Assembly (NCBI RefSeq): GCF_014838825.1
Contig: NZ_JACYMO010000005.1
Coordinates: 124,001-188,000, forward strand
Direction: 5' to 3'
From: Erwinia persicina
Lineage (GTDB): Bacteria > Pseudomonadota > Gammaproteobacteria > Enterobacterales > Enterobacteriaceae
Length of the DNA stretch: 64,000 bases
Of the stretch, positions 17,608 to 25,993 are shown in pieces. Positions within the stretch are counted from its first letter, which is position 1; every line of letters starts with the position of its first letter. A program made the position numbers and the translations under genes. A model generated the notes under the pieces. It saw only the letters and a program-made list of their open reading frames with translations, made no database searches and had not been told where the DNA came from.

Positions 17608-18141
17608 GTTATTACCTCTACAGTATTTAAGGTTATTAATAAATATATCTTTTATTTCTGAGCGGATTCCTGGAGGTAAATGACAAGATCCACCCTTTTT
17701 TTATGTCACTACTTAACGTAGCGCAAAGCCGGGATTAACAATATTTATTGTTGTTTTACGCTATAAGCTGTTTTTCTTTTTTCTCCTGGTGAAGTGATGC
17801 CGATTGCTGATGTTCATATTTCATAAATGAACACAGCATTTTATGAATAAAATTTCTAAAAGTTTATTTTCTGTATGCTATTAGTCTGTTTTTGCACAAT
17901 TTTTAATAGCTAGCCGGATGTTTCTGTTTATATCCGAGAGGAATTGGAAAAAAATCATTCTTGTATTGATAGCTTTTAAGGGAGCAGGGCGTTTTTCTGC
18001 CTGTGACAAACCCCCGGGAGAGAGATGGCCAAAAATCAACTTATTGATTTAACGAGCATTAATTCCCCCGTTAAATGATATCCTAAGCGGTTTTTGTTTC
18101 GATTGTCAGTCACTATCCCGCCAGTGGGCCGCAATAATACT
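17608..18141. other. AT-rich intergenic region upstream of the ToxR-like gene
   Basis: 534 bp with no plausible gene in any frame. It should hold the minus-strand promoter of the ToxR-like/FidL pair. The only feature noted is TTTTTAATAGCTAGCCGG at 17900-17917, matching the element before ecpA. Confidence 0.55.
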
Positions 18142-18545
18142 TTAGGCTGTTTTTATGCTTGGTTTCCTAAAGAAGCTGAATTTATAGTGGCTTATTGTTG
18201 TCATGCTCTTGTCTTTTATTTTTAATAACATCGCAGGCTGTAACCTTGGGAGAGCAGCCATATGATCTCAATCTCCCTTGCGGATACCATGCGGTATTTC
18301 TCTGTTGAAGAGGATGATTCTCGCCACTGATGATTATGCTGGATGCCGGTATGGCTATTTAGAAACAAACATTCCAGGAATAACGCATTGATATTAATGG
18401 TTATTGCTACGGTATGTTCAGTGTTTTGTACATTTGTCACGAGATTAAATTTTTTTATCTTATAATCGGGGAAGTATTTATCAAAAGCATATCTAAGATA
18501 AATAGAAGTGTAAAAGTACTCAATGATTACTAAAATCCTTTTCAT
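18142..18545 (-). pseudogene. frameshifted LuxR-type regulator
   Basis: The first part starts at the ATG at 18545 after AAAGGAGAAGGCGGA and encodes a receiver-like N-terminus (MKRILVIIEYFYTSIYLRYAF) and the start of a LuxR DNA-binding domain (SAREIEIIWLLSQGYSL), then hits a stop at about 18221. In a neighbouring frame the recognition part continues without a gap: AMLLKIKDKSMTTISHYKFSFFRK, ending in a TAA at 18142-18144. A single small indel near 18238 would restore one gene of about 134 residues. Its order (short N-domain plus LuxR domain) resembles EcpR/RcsA/BglJ-type fimbrial regulators. It may be dead, or the shift could be a sequence error. Confidence 0.75.
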
Positions 18546-19125
18546 TCCGCCTTCTCCTTTTATCTTTTTTTGCTCTTTCCGTAGCAAGAAGATCAGTATA
18601 AAACACTAATGATTTTTATTTAGGTATCATGGGGTTTTTGATGCTGTTCTTATACGTGCTGGTTCCTCCTGACACTTTAATTCAGTGATGGGAGGATAGT
18701 CATAACAGCGCTCTAAAAAAAATCAATTTTCCTTAATTGATAAATAATAACAACTCATTAATTACTTCAATAAATTAAAATTATCTAAAAACAAGAAGTT
18801 AGATGTGCTTAAGGGATGCGTGAAAAAGAAGGTATGAATTGTTGTGAATCTTGTCGGCGCTCACTTAACCTCAACCCATTTTTATCGCTGTCTGCTGGTT
18901 CATTCAGTGAAAGACGTGCTCTAATTCCGATACACTCGCCTGTCTATTTCATCATCACTAAAATTGATTTGCTTCTGTGCCTGATAAAAAGCCTTTGAGT
19001 GAATATTCTTCGCGGGCCTTCATGGCTTCGTTAAACAGAAAAAACCAGTTTAAAACTAAACTTTTGTTATTTATTGACCGTTTTTTTAGTTATCGCCCTT
19101 TTTTATCCTGTCTGATGAATGAACG
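18546..19125. other. AT-rich intergenic region
   Basis: 580 bp between the broken LuxR gene and the gor terminator. It contains only short, compositionally poor ORFs that I do not believe. It should include the promoter of the LuxR-type remnant. Confidence 0.5.
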
Positions 19126-19155
19126 AAAAAAGGCCGGATAGTTTACTATCCGGCC
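19126..19155 (-). terminator. gor terminator
   Basis: A perfect 10-bp stem (GGCCGGATAG / CTATCCGGCC) with loop TTTA is followed on the minus strand by TTTTTT, about 50 bases after the gor stop. Confidence 0.9.
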
Positions 19156-19206
19156 TGGAAAGGGTTCTTTTATCGTGTGCGGGCTAATGTTCTCTGCCAG
19201 CGTTCA

Positions 19207-20559
19207 TTAACGCATGGTGACAAACTCTTCCGAGCCGGTCGGGTGAATCGCCACGGTATTATCGAAGTCTTTCTTGGTCGCGCCCATTTTCAGCGCCACG
19301 GCGAAGCCCTGCAGCATCTCGTCCATGCCGTAGCCGATACCGTGGATCCCGACGATTTTCTCATCGGCACCCACGCACACCAGCTTCATGCGGCACGGCT
19401 GGCGATGCTGTGTGACGGCGGTGTACATGGCGGTGAATGACGATTTGTAGACTTTCACCTGGTCATCACCAAACTTCTCACGCGCTTCCGGCTCGCTCAG
19501 GCCTACCGTACCGATCGGCGGATGGCTGAAGACCACGGTGGGGACGTTGCTGTAATCCAGATGCTCGTCCGGTTTGTTGTTAAACAGGCGCTCGGACAGG
19601 CGACGGCCTGCGGCGACAGCCACCGGGGTCAGCTCAACGGCGCCGGTGTTATCACCAACGGCGTAAATACCTTTAACACTGGTGTTCTGGTATTTATCGA
19701 CGCTGATGTAGCCCTTTTCATTCAGTTTGACGCCGGTGACGTCCAGGTTCAGGTTGTCGGTCATCGGCTCACGGCCAATTGCCCACACCAGGCAGTCTAC
19801 CGTCTGCTCTTTGCCGTTTTCCAGCTGTAAGGTCAGGCTGCCATCGGCATTTTTCACTACCGCTTTTGGAATCGATTCGGTGTGCAGCGTCGGGCCTTCG
19901 GTGTTCATTACTTCCACCAGCGTGTCGACGATCAGCGGATCGAAGCTGCGCAGCGGGGCATGTTTACGCACGTAAAGGTGGGTTTCAGAACCCAGCGCAT
20001 TCAGTACGCCGGCAATCTCCACGGCAATATAACCGGCACCGACGACCGCCGTACGTTTTGGCAGGGCCTGCAGTTCAAAGAAGCCATCGGAGTTGATGCC
20101 ATGCTCCGCACCCGGAATGGTCGGCTGGGTTGGGCGACCGCCGGTGGCAATCAGAATATGGTCGGCGGTAATTTTCTCGCCGTTGACTTCAACGGTGTGC
20201 GCGTCGACAAAACGGGCATAGCCTTTGATGACATCGACGTTATTTTTACCCAGGACGTTATCGTACGAGGTGTGGATACGGTCAATGTAGGCGCTGCGGT
20301 TTTTCAGCAGAACGTCCCAGTTGAACTGGTTAACGGTGGTATCGAAGCCGTAATCCGGGCCGTAGTTATGGATCGCTTCAGCAATCTGGGCCGCATGCCA
20401 CATCACTTTCTTCGGCACGCAACCAACGTTAACGCAGGTGCCGCCCAGTTCTTTCGCTTCGATCAGCGCACATTTCTGTCCGTGCATGGCTGCACGGTTA
20501 ATGGAGGCGATTCCGCCGCTGCCGCCGCCGATAGCAAGGTAGTCATAATGTCTGGTCAT
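19207..20559 (-). CDS. gor: glutathione-disulfide reductase
   Basis: Cytosolic FAD enzyme that reduces oxidised glutathione with NADPH. The product is 450 residues, the family length. It has the N-terminal FAD fold ([18 protein letters not shown]), the redox-active pair in CVNVGC (Cys42, Cys47), the NADPH-binding [13 protein letters not shown], the second FAD motif ([10 protein letters not shown]) and the C-terminal active-site HPTGSEEFV. In E. coli gor lies beside rlmJ; here an RNA-repair island separates them. Its own terminator lies downstream and a long inverted repeat lies just upstream of the start. Confidence 0.97.
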   Translation of the reverse strand: MTRHYDYLAIGGGSGGIASINRAAMHGQKCALIEAKELGGTCVNVGCVPKKVMWHAAQIAEAIHNYGPDYGFDTTVNQFNWDVLLKNRSAYIDRIHTSYDNVLGKNNVDVIKGYARFVDAHTVEVNGEKITADHILIATGGRPTQPTIPGAEHGINSDGFFELQALPKRTAVVGAGYIAVEIAGVLNALGSETHLYVRKHAPLRSFDPLIVDTLVEVMNTEGPTLHTESIPKAVVKNADGSLTLQLENGKEQTVDCLVWAIGREPMTDNLNLDVTGVKLNEKGYISVDKYQNTSVKGIYAVGDNTGAVELTPVAVAAGRRLSERLFNNKPDEHLDYSNVPTVVFSHPPIGTVGLSEPEAREKFGDDQVKVYKSSFTAMYTAVTQHRQPCRMKLVCVGADEKIVGIHGIGYGMDEMLQGFAVALKMGATKKDFDNTVAIHPTGSEEFVTMR

Positions 20560-20581
20560 CGAGTCTTCCGTTTAAGTGAGA

Positions 20582-20625
20582 GTCTGTCCAAACTGGCTGC
20601 AACGATGACGCCGGTCTGGACAGAC
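20582..20625. repeat. 9-bp inverted repeat upstream of gor
   Basis: GTCTGTCCA and TGGACAGAC are perfect complements separated by 26 bases, 23 bp before the gor start codon. It could be an operator or a leader hairpin of gor mRNA. Confidence 0.5.
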
Positions 20626-20711
20626 CCTGATTGAGTTAAATCAGCTGGCGTAGAGTGTAACGCCACAAGGGGAAAAGCCGCAAAGGTTGCGTCTATGATT
20701 GTGATAGGGGG

Positions 20712-20735
20712 AGGCACAGAGCGAACCCTGTGCCT
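20712..20735 (-). terminator. hairpin after rlaP
   Basis: An 8-bp stem (AGGCACAG / CTGTGCCT) with an 8-base loop sits 7 bases beyond the rlaP stop. It lacks a T-run on the minus strand, so it may be a weak terminator or a 3'-end stabiliser. Confidence 0.5.
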
Positions 20736-20742
20736 TAGTGTA

Positions 20743-21531
20743 TTACGGTGTCAGCACGGTCTGCATCAGCAGGCGGTTCAGGGCGCTGGCATCGCGGCGC
20801 GGCGCATCGGATAGCGGCGGGCGATCCTGCCGGGCCAGCTGATGTTCAATAAAGGCATGGATGTGCTCGCGGCGCGGGCCGATCTCCGCTTCGCCCGCCT
20901 GGCGCTTACTCACCAGCAGAGCGTCAATCTCCGCCCGCAGCAGCGGATCGCTGACTGTTTCTGCCATCAGCCGGTCAAAACGCATCGGCGGAGCGCCTCT
21001 CCCGGCTTCAATCCACAGCACTGCCAGCAGCGGACGCAGCACGTAGAAATCCTTTTTCAGCCGTACCTGTTCGCCCTGTAAATAGCCACGAAAATTCTTC
21101 TTCGCCATCGACAGGTAGTGATAGCGCGCCCGCAGATCGCTGAAGAAGTCCGGCACCAGACTGCGTAATGCCTGCACCGTATCCGGGTGCTGGCGGTAGA
21201 CCAGCGGCGAATCCAGCCACTCCATCAGCGTCGGGTTGGCCGCTTTCAACAGCCCCAGCGTTTTACGCAGCTCCCAGCCGCAGACGTCCAGCTCACTGTC
21301 GATCGGCAGTTCGATCACATCGCGCGGTGGCTCGACGCGCAGATACCACTCGGGTTGATGCACATAGATAAAACGTACGTCATAGTCGCTGTCGGGGGAG
21401 GCAAATCCCCAGCCCCGGCTGCCGGATTCGCAGGCATACAGCACGCGCACATTGTGGCGGGCTTCAATCGCGTTTAATGCCGCCAGCACCCATTCCCGCA
21501 TCGCCGGGCTGACGGCTTCTTCCGTTCTCAT
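20743..21531 (-). CDS. RlaP-type nucleotidyltransferase of the RNA-repair operon
   Basis: A 262-residue nucleotidyltransferase of the YcgL/RlaP kind. The polymerase-beta motif is intact: ACESGSRGWGFASPDSDYDVRFIYV gives the GS pair and the two metal-binding aspartates, with a further acid in SELDVCGWEL. RlaP proteins have been proposed, from linkage to RtcB, to add or restore nucleotides on damaged RNA ends; the exact reaction is unproven. It starts 10 bases after the rtcB stop and is the last gene of the slipin-rtcB-rlaP unit. No rtcA (RNA cyclase) gene is present in the island. Confidence 0.85.
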   Translation of the reverse strand: MRTEEAVSPAMREWVLAALNAIEARHNVRVLYACESGSRGWGFASPDSDYDVRFIYVHQPEWYLRVEPPRDVIELPIDSELDVCGWELRKTLGLLKAANPTLMEWLDSPLVYRQHPDTVQALRSLVPDFFSDLRARYHYLSMAKKNFRGYLQGEQVRLKKDFYVLRPLLAVLWIEAGRGAPPMRFDRLMAETVSDPLLRAEIDALLVSKRQAGEAEIGPRREHIHAFIEHQLARQDRPPLSDAPRRDASALNRLLMQTVLTP

Positions 21532-21541
21532 TTCCTGTTCC

Positions 21542-22759
21542 TTATCCTTTTACACACACCACCTGACGCAGCGTATGCACTATTTCCACCAGTGACGCCT
21601 GGGCAGCCATCACCGCATCAATATCTTTATAAGCCATCGGGATTTCATCGATGACGTTGCTGTCTTTGCGGCACTCCACGTGTGCCGTGGCGCGCTGCTG
21701 GTCGGCGACCGTGAAGCGGTTTTTGGCTTCGGTACGGCTCATCACCCGCCCGGCACCGTGGCTGCACGAACAGAAACTCTCTTCATTGCCCAGTCCGCGC
21801 ACGATAAAGCTTTTGGCACCCATTGAGCCGGGAATAATCCCCATTTCGCCTTTCCGTGCCGACACTGCGCCTTTGCGGGTGATCAGCACCTCTTCACCAA
21901 AGTGCTGTTCACGCTGCACATAGTTGTGGTGGCAGTTAACCGCCTGTTCTTCAGCAATAAACGCCTTCGGCAGGGCCTGCGCCAGTGCCGTCAGCGTCTG
22001 TTGCATCATCACCTGGCGGTTATGTCGGGCAAATTCCTGCGCCCATTCCACCGCCTCCAGGTAGTCGGCAAAGTGCTGGCTGCCTTCGCTGAAATAGGCC
22101 AGATCGCGATCCGGCAGATTGGCGATGTGCTGGCGCATGTCCTCACGGGCGAGGGTAATAAACAGGTTGCCGATGGCATTGCCCACCCCACGGGAACCAC
22201 TGTGCAGCATCACCCACACCCGCTGGGCTTCATCCAGACACAGCTCAATAAAATGGTTACCGGTGCCCAGCGTGCCGAGGTGGTGATAGTGGTTGGTTTT
22301 CAGCAGCGCCGGGTATTTGTCGGTAATGCGTTTAAACCCCGCTGCCAGCGCCTGCCAGTGGCTGTCTACCGTCTGCGGCGGCGACTGCCACGCCCCCCGA
22401 TCGTGACGGGCGCGGCCCGTGCTGCGACCGTGTGGCACTGCGCGTTCAATCGCTGTGCGGATACCCAGCAGGTTATCCGGCAGATCGCTGGCCAGCAGCG
22501 AGGTGCGCACCGCGATCATGCCGCAGCCAATATCCACGCCCACTGCCGCCGGGATAATGGCCCCTTTCGTCGGGATGACGCTGCCGATGGTCGAACCTTT
22601 GCCAACGTGTACGTCCGGCATCACCGCCAGATGTTTATAGATAAACGGCATCCGTGCCGTATTCAGCAGTTGCTGCTGGGCTTTCACGTCCACCGGCACG
22701 CCTTCGGTCCACATTTTTATGACGGCCGCGCCTGGCGCGGTCAGCTGTTGCATGCTCAT
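21542..22759 (-). CDS. rtcB: RNA-splicing ligase RtcB
   Basis: GTP/Mn-dependent ligase that joins 2',3'-cyclic phosphate (or 3'-phosphate) RNA ends to 5'-OH ends, for example cleaved tRNAs. About 405 residues. The ATG at 22759 is chosen over an upstream GTG because AAAGGA is then 8 bases away. Signature parts are VGVDIGCGM with metal-binding Cys79, LGTGNHFIEL, LHSGSRGVGN, VNCHHNYV and the guanylylation segment CSCSHGAGRVMSR with its essential histidine. Its start lies just past the slipin stop, so translation is probably coupled. Confidence 0.96.
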   Translation of the reverse strand: MSMQQLTAPGAAVIKMWTEGVPVDVKAQQQLLNTARMPFIYKHLAVMPDVHVGKGSTIGSVIPTKGAIIPAAVGVDIGCGMIAVRTSLLASDLPDNLLGIRTAIERAVPHGRSTGRARHDRGAWQSPPQTVDSHWQALAAGFKRITDKYPALLKTNHYHHLGTLGTGNHFIELCLDEAQRVWVMLHSGSRGVGNAIGNLFITLAREDMRQHIANLPDRDLAYFSEGSQHFADYLEAVEWAQEFARHNRQVMMQQTLTALAQALPKAFIAEEQAVNCHHNYVQREQHFGEEVLITRKGAVSARKGEMGIIPGSMGAKSFIVRGLGNEESFCSCSHGAGRVMSRTEAKNRFTVADQQRATAHVECRKDSNVIDEIPMAYKDIDAVMAAQASLVEIVHTLRQVVCVKG

Positions 22760-22761
22760 GG

Positions 22762-23895
22762 TCACTGTCCTTTTATCTGTACCAGTCCGTTCAGCACCTG
22801 ATCCAGGCCGCCGAAAACGGAAATCTTATCAATGCGTTCTGCCACCCTTTCCAGGGTTTCCAGCTCTTTCAGGCGCAGTGCGACCGGGTTGTTTTCCATC
22901 ACTTTGGCCGTGTTCAGCAGCGATCGGGTGGCGGCCGTCTCTTCACGCCGGCGGATCACGTTAGCCTGGGCGGACTTTTCCGCCTCCACCAGGCGGGTCA
23001 GTATGGTCTTCATCTCGCCCGGCAGAATGATGTCCTTCACCCCGAGGGAGGCCACTTCCATGCCGTACGCCGCGATATTCTGCCGGATCTGCGTGCTCAC
23101 CAGCTCATCAATCGCCTGCTTGTTTTCCAGCAGTTCATCCAGGCTGCGCGTGCCCACGGCCTCACGCAGCGCAAACTGCAGCTCACGGTAGAGGTATTCC
23201 AGCGGTTTGGTCAGCTGCGCATACGCGCTCATCACATCGCTGTACCGCCAGTTAGCCGCCAGGTTGATGCGCAGGCTGACTTTATCACGCGTCAGGATCT
23301 CCTGGCCGCTGACTTCCAGCGCCTGTACGCGGGTATCCACCACCTCCACGTCGACCTGATGGTTAAAGCGCCAGTAGCCGCTGGCCCCGGGCGGCAGCAG
23401 TGCCTGCGGCATACCGTCGACCTTCAGGATACCCACATGCCAGGCCGGTACCTGCACCAGCAGGACGCCGGCATTGCCGGTGACCACGTGCTGACGGAGC
23501 TGGGGCTGCATCAGGGTGGCGACGAGGGACGACGGAATTTCTACCGTATCGGTCGACAGCAAATCGATACGCTGCGGGCTGCCGTTCAGCCACCACAGGC
23601 GGCGCGTACCCGGCGGCAGGATCTCCACCAGTTGATCGTTTTTATAGTGCAGCCCGACGTGAGTTTCTGGCACGGCGACCGTCTGGCAGAACGCGCTCAC
23701 CCACTCGGGGTGATACTGCTGCAGGTAGTCGGCCAGCATGCTGTCCAGCGGCTGATGAAGCTCAAAGGTCGCGACCTTGAGCTGGCGTCGCCAGTCGCGG
23801 AGTCGGTGCTCCCCGGCCGGCAGAATCTGTTGGTATTCGTCGTTCTTTGACAGCAACGCGATTTGACCTTTCCGTATGGTGATATGTCTGAACAT
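22762..23895 (-). CDS. slipin / SPFH-domain protein of the RtcB operon
   Basis: A 377-residue SPFH (band 7) protein. I use the ATG at 23895 because the AAGGAG that serves it lies inside the first codons of the longer frame. An N-terminal extension (about residues 1-160) has repeated short strands (ITIRKGQIALLSKNDEYQQILPAGEHRL; THVGLHYKNDQLVEILPPGTRRL). The SPFH core follows (VDVRV-like VEVVDTRVQALEVSGQEILTRDKVSLRINLAANWRY) and then the typical Ala/Glu-rich helix (RLVEAEKSAQANVIRRREETAATRSLLNTAK). No obvious membrane helix. Linkage to rtcB is known in many proteobacteria; its job there is unknown. A long structured leader precedes it. Confidence 0.88.
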   Translation of the reverse strand: MFRHITIRKGQIALLSKNDEYQQILPAGEHRLRDWRRQLKVATFELHQPLDSMLADYLQQYHPEWVSAFCQTVAVPETHVGLHYKNDQLVEILPPGTRRLWWLNGSPQRIDLLSTDTVEIPSSLVATLMQPQLRQHVVTGNAGVLLVQVPAWHVGILKVDGMPQALLPPGASGYWRFNHQVDVEVVDTRVQALEVSGQEILTRDKVSLRINLAANWRYSDVMSAYAQLTKPLEYLYRELQFALREAVGTRSLDELLENKQAIDELVSTQIRQNIAAYGMEVASLGVKDIILPGEMKTILTRLVEAEKSAQANVIRRREETAATRSLLNTAKVMENNPVALRLKELETLERVAERIDKISVFGGLDQVLNGLVQIKGQ

Positions 23896-23953
23896 CTTTT
23901 TCTCCTTCATTTAGGGTGCACCACGGAGCACGGGCGTCAGCGTGAAGCCTGGG

Positions 23954-24029
23954 GGAGCACCGGAGCGGCACCCGGTACAGCGGCGGCGCGACGATGATGC
24001 CCCAGACCCGACGCATCAGCCGGTGCTCC
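23954..24029 (-). ncRNA. second structured element in the slipin leader
   Basis: On the minus strand GGAGCACCGG (24020-24029) pairs perfectly with CCGGTGCTCC (23954-23963), enclosing a nested TGATGC/GCATCA stem. This very GC-rich fold lies between the tRNA-like RNA and the slipin start and could be a second small RNA or a 5'-UTR regulator. Confidence 0.45.
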
Positions 24030-24049
24030 GGGTGGGCTGCTGACTGCAC

Positions 24050-24229
24050 AGCCGGGGTACTGCTATCAGGCTCTTTGGAGAGAGGTGCGAAACCGGGAGT
24101 CGAACCCGTTCTGGCCCTGTGCCTTCGCAAAATGTCTTCGTGCTGACGGAACGCCTGCGGGAAAACGGTCATCCGTTCCCGGTGCGCCGGCTGGGTTCAT
24201 AACCCGGGCATCATTCAGCCTGTCGACGG
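24050..24229 (-). ncRNA. tRNA-like (Y-RNA-like) non-coding RNA
   Basis: Read on the minus strand, this 180-base segment has an exact TpsiC-type arm: CGGG, loop TTCGACT, CCCG (24094-24108). Flanking it, TGCGAAG and TTTCGCA form a 7-bp acceptor-like stem stacked on the T arm. The outer ends CAGGCT (24217-24222) and AGCCTG (24067-24072) also pair, closing the whole RNA, and internal hairpins occupy the 5' half. No D or anticodon arm and no encoded CCA are seen, so it is not a normal tRNA. Salmonella encodes tRNA-mimicking Yrl RNAs beside rtcBA, which makes a similar role likely. Ends are estimated from the sigma-54 site and the outer stem. No Ro/Rsr gene is nearby. Confidence 0.6.
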
Positions 24230-24238
24230 GATAACTAT

Positions 24239-24254
24239 TGCCAGAAGCGTGCCA
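24239..24254 (-). promoter_or_regulatory. sigma-54 promoter of the tRNA-like RNA/slipin/rtcB/rlaP unit
   Basis: The minus strand reads TGGCAC GCTTC TGGCA, that is GG and GC exactly ten bases apart as sigma-54 requires, with a full -24 box. It faces the RNA-repair genes and lies next to rtcR, whose product is a sigma-54 activator. Transcription would start near 24229. Confidence 0.8.
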
Positions 24255-24349
24255 GAAAAGAGAAAATGCTGAAATTATTTTTAATTCACTGATAATTAAC
24301 ATTTTTATTTTATGGCAACAGAAAGGTGTTGCTGTGCATGAAAGGGTAA

Positions 24350-24369
24350 ATTTATCCTGTGGGATAAAT
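24350..24369 (+). promoter_or_regulatory. palindromic operator-like site before rtcR
   Basis: ATTTATCC, TGTG, GGATAAAT is a perfect 8-bp inverted repeat ending 21 bases before the rtcR start. It could be the RtcR binding site for self-control or for activation of the divergent sigma-54 promoter about 100 bp away. Confidence 0.5.
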
Positions 24370-24390
24370 ATTGCGATAAAAGGATAAGGC

Positions 24391-25974
24391 ATGAAGCGCA
24401 GAGTGGTGATAGGTATGCTGGGGACCACCCTGGATAAACGTGGTAAACGGGAGAACCGCTGGAATAAATGGCGGCCTACGCTGGGGCTGTGTATGCAGCC
24501 TGACTTGCCCGTGGACCGCCTGGAACTGCTGCATCAGCCTGACCGCCAGACAATGGCACAGCAAATGTCGGAAGATGTGGTGCTGGTCTCGCCGGATACC
24601 GAAGTGAGGCTGAATCCAATTACGCTGAATGATCCGTGGGATTTTGAGGAGGTGTATACCGTCCTGCTCGATTTTGCCCGCCACTATCCCTTTGATACAG
24701 AGAATGAAGAGTATCTGGTGCATATCACCACCGGTACCCACGTAGTGCAGATCTGCTGGTTCCTGCTGACCGAGGCGCGCTACCTGCCCGCCGGGCTGCT
24801 GCAAACGGCACCCGCCCCGCGGGACCAGGAGAGTGCCAGAACGGAAGGGGTATATACCCTGATTGATCTCGATCTCAGCCGTTATGCCACACTGACCAGC
24901 CGCTTTATGCGCGAACGTCAGGAGTCGGTCTCACTGCTGAAGGGGGGCATTTCCACGCGTAATGCGACGTTTAATCAGCTTATCGATCAGATTGAGCGGG
25001 TGGCGCTGCGGTCCGATGCGCCGCTGCTGTTGACCGGCCCGACAGGAGCAGGAAAATCCTTTCTGGCGGAACGCATCTACCAGCTGCGCCAGTCGCGTCA
25101 CCGGGTCAGCGGCAGGCTGGTCGCGGTCAACTGCGCCACGCTGCGCGGGGATAACGCCATGTCTACGCTGTTTGGTCATGTTAAAGGGGCGTTCACCGGC
25201 GCGTTGCAGCCGCGTAACGGCCTGCTGCGGGAAGCGGACGGCGGCATGTTATTCCTTGATGAGATCGCCGAGCTGGGGCTGGATGAGCAGGCCATGCTGC
25301 TGAAAGCGATTGAGGAAAAGCGCTTTCTGCCTTTCGGCGCAGATAAAGAGGTGAGCAGCGATTTCCAGCTCATCGCCGGCACCCATCGCGATATGCGCCA
25401 GTGGGTGGCTGAAGGACGCTTTCGTGAGGATCTGTATGCGCGCATCAATATGTGGAGCTTTACCCTGCCGGGGCTGGCAGCGCGGCGCGAAGATATTGAA
25501 CCGAATCTGGACTTCGAACTGCTGCGTTTTGCCAGTGATGCGCAGTCGCAGGTGCGTTTTGAGCCGCAGGCGCGTCAGCGCTATCTGCAGTTTGCCTGCG
25601 CACCGGCTGCCCTGTGGCGCGGTAATTTCCGTGAGCTGAGCGCGTCGGTCACCCGAATGGCGACCCTCGCTGATAACGGCCGCATTGAACTGGCTCAGGT
25701 GGAAGAAGAGATTGCGCGCCTGCGCGCAAGCTGGCAGGGGGAACCCGCACTGGCATTGCCGGACGCGCTGGATCTGTTTGACCACAGCCAGCTGGAGACG
25801 GTGCTGAGAGTGTGCCGTGGGTCCTCTTCGCTGTCGGAGGCCGGACGCACGCTGTTTGCCGTATCGCGCCAGCAGAAGAAACAGCCCAACGATGCCGATC
25901 GGCTGCGTAAATATCTGGCGCGTTTTGCGTTAGACTGGGACAGCATCAAGTCGGGTGGAGCACCCGGACAATAA
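24391..25974 (+). CDS. rtcR: sigma-54-dependent activator RtcR
   Basis: Activator of the rtc RNA-repair genes, 527 residues. The N-terminal part (about 1-180; [15 protein letters not shown] ... [19 protein letters not shown]) is the CARF-like ligand domain reported to sense damaged RNA ends. The AAA+ core has Walker A GPTGAGKS (216-223), the sigma-54 contact loop GAFTGA (266-271) and Walker B LFLDE (287-291). The C-terminus contains a Fis-type helix-turn-helix ([26 protein letters not shown]). It is divergent from the tRNA-like RNA/slipin/rtcB/rlaP operon and 19 bp upstream of the RNase BN gene. Confidence 0.96.
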   Translation: MKRRVVIGMLGTTLDKRGKRENRWNKWRPTLGLCMQPDLPVDRLELLHQPDRQTMAQQMSEDVVLVSPDTEVRLNPITLNDPWDFEEVYTVLLDFARHYPFDTENEEYLVHITTGTHVVQICWFLLTEARYLPAGLLQTAPAPRDQESARTEGVYTLIDLDLSRYATLTSRFMRERQESVSLLKGGISTRNATFNQLIDQIERVALRSDAPLLLTGPTGAGKSFLAERIYQLRQSRHRVSGRLVAVNCATLRGDNAMSTLFGHVKGAFTGALQPRNGLLREADGGMLFLDEIAELGLDEQAMLLKAIEEKRFLPFGADKEVSSDFQLIAGTHRDMRQWVAEGRFREDLYARINMWSFTLPGLAARREDIEPNLDFELLRFASDAQSQVRFEPQARQRYLQFACAPAALWRGNFRELSASVTRMATLADNGRIELAQVEEEIARLRASWQGEPALALPDALDLFDHSQLETVLRVCRGSSSLSEAGRTLFAVSRQQKKQPNDADRLRKYLARFALDWDSIKSGGAPGQ

Positions 25975-25993
25975 CGGAAGGAGTCAGTGGATT

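Noticed and set aside
18816..18998. A 60-residue plus-strand ORF in the AT-rich gap
   Set aside because: No ribosome site, no recognisable fold, amino-acid use typical of random AT-rich DNA.
24073..24140. A functional tRNA gene on the minus strand
   Set aside because: T arm and acceptor-like stem are good, but there is no D arm, no anticodon arm and no encoded CCA, and the space between acceptor strand and T arm is only about 13 bases.
23762..24172. A 136-residue minus-strand ORF over the slipin leader
   Set aside because: It runs through structured RNA and out of frame into slipin; no ribosome site and no family-like sequence.
24190..24206. An anticodon-arm-like GGGTTCATAACCC on the plus strand (CAU loop)
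   Set aside because: It is on the opposite strand from the T arm and has no other tRNA parts around it.
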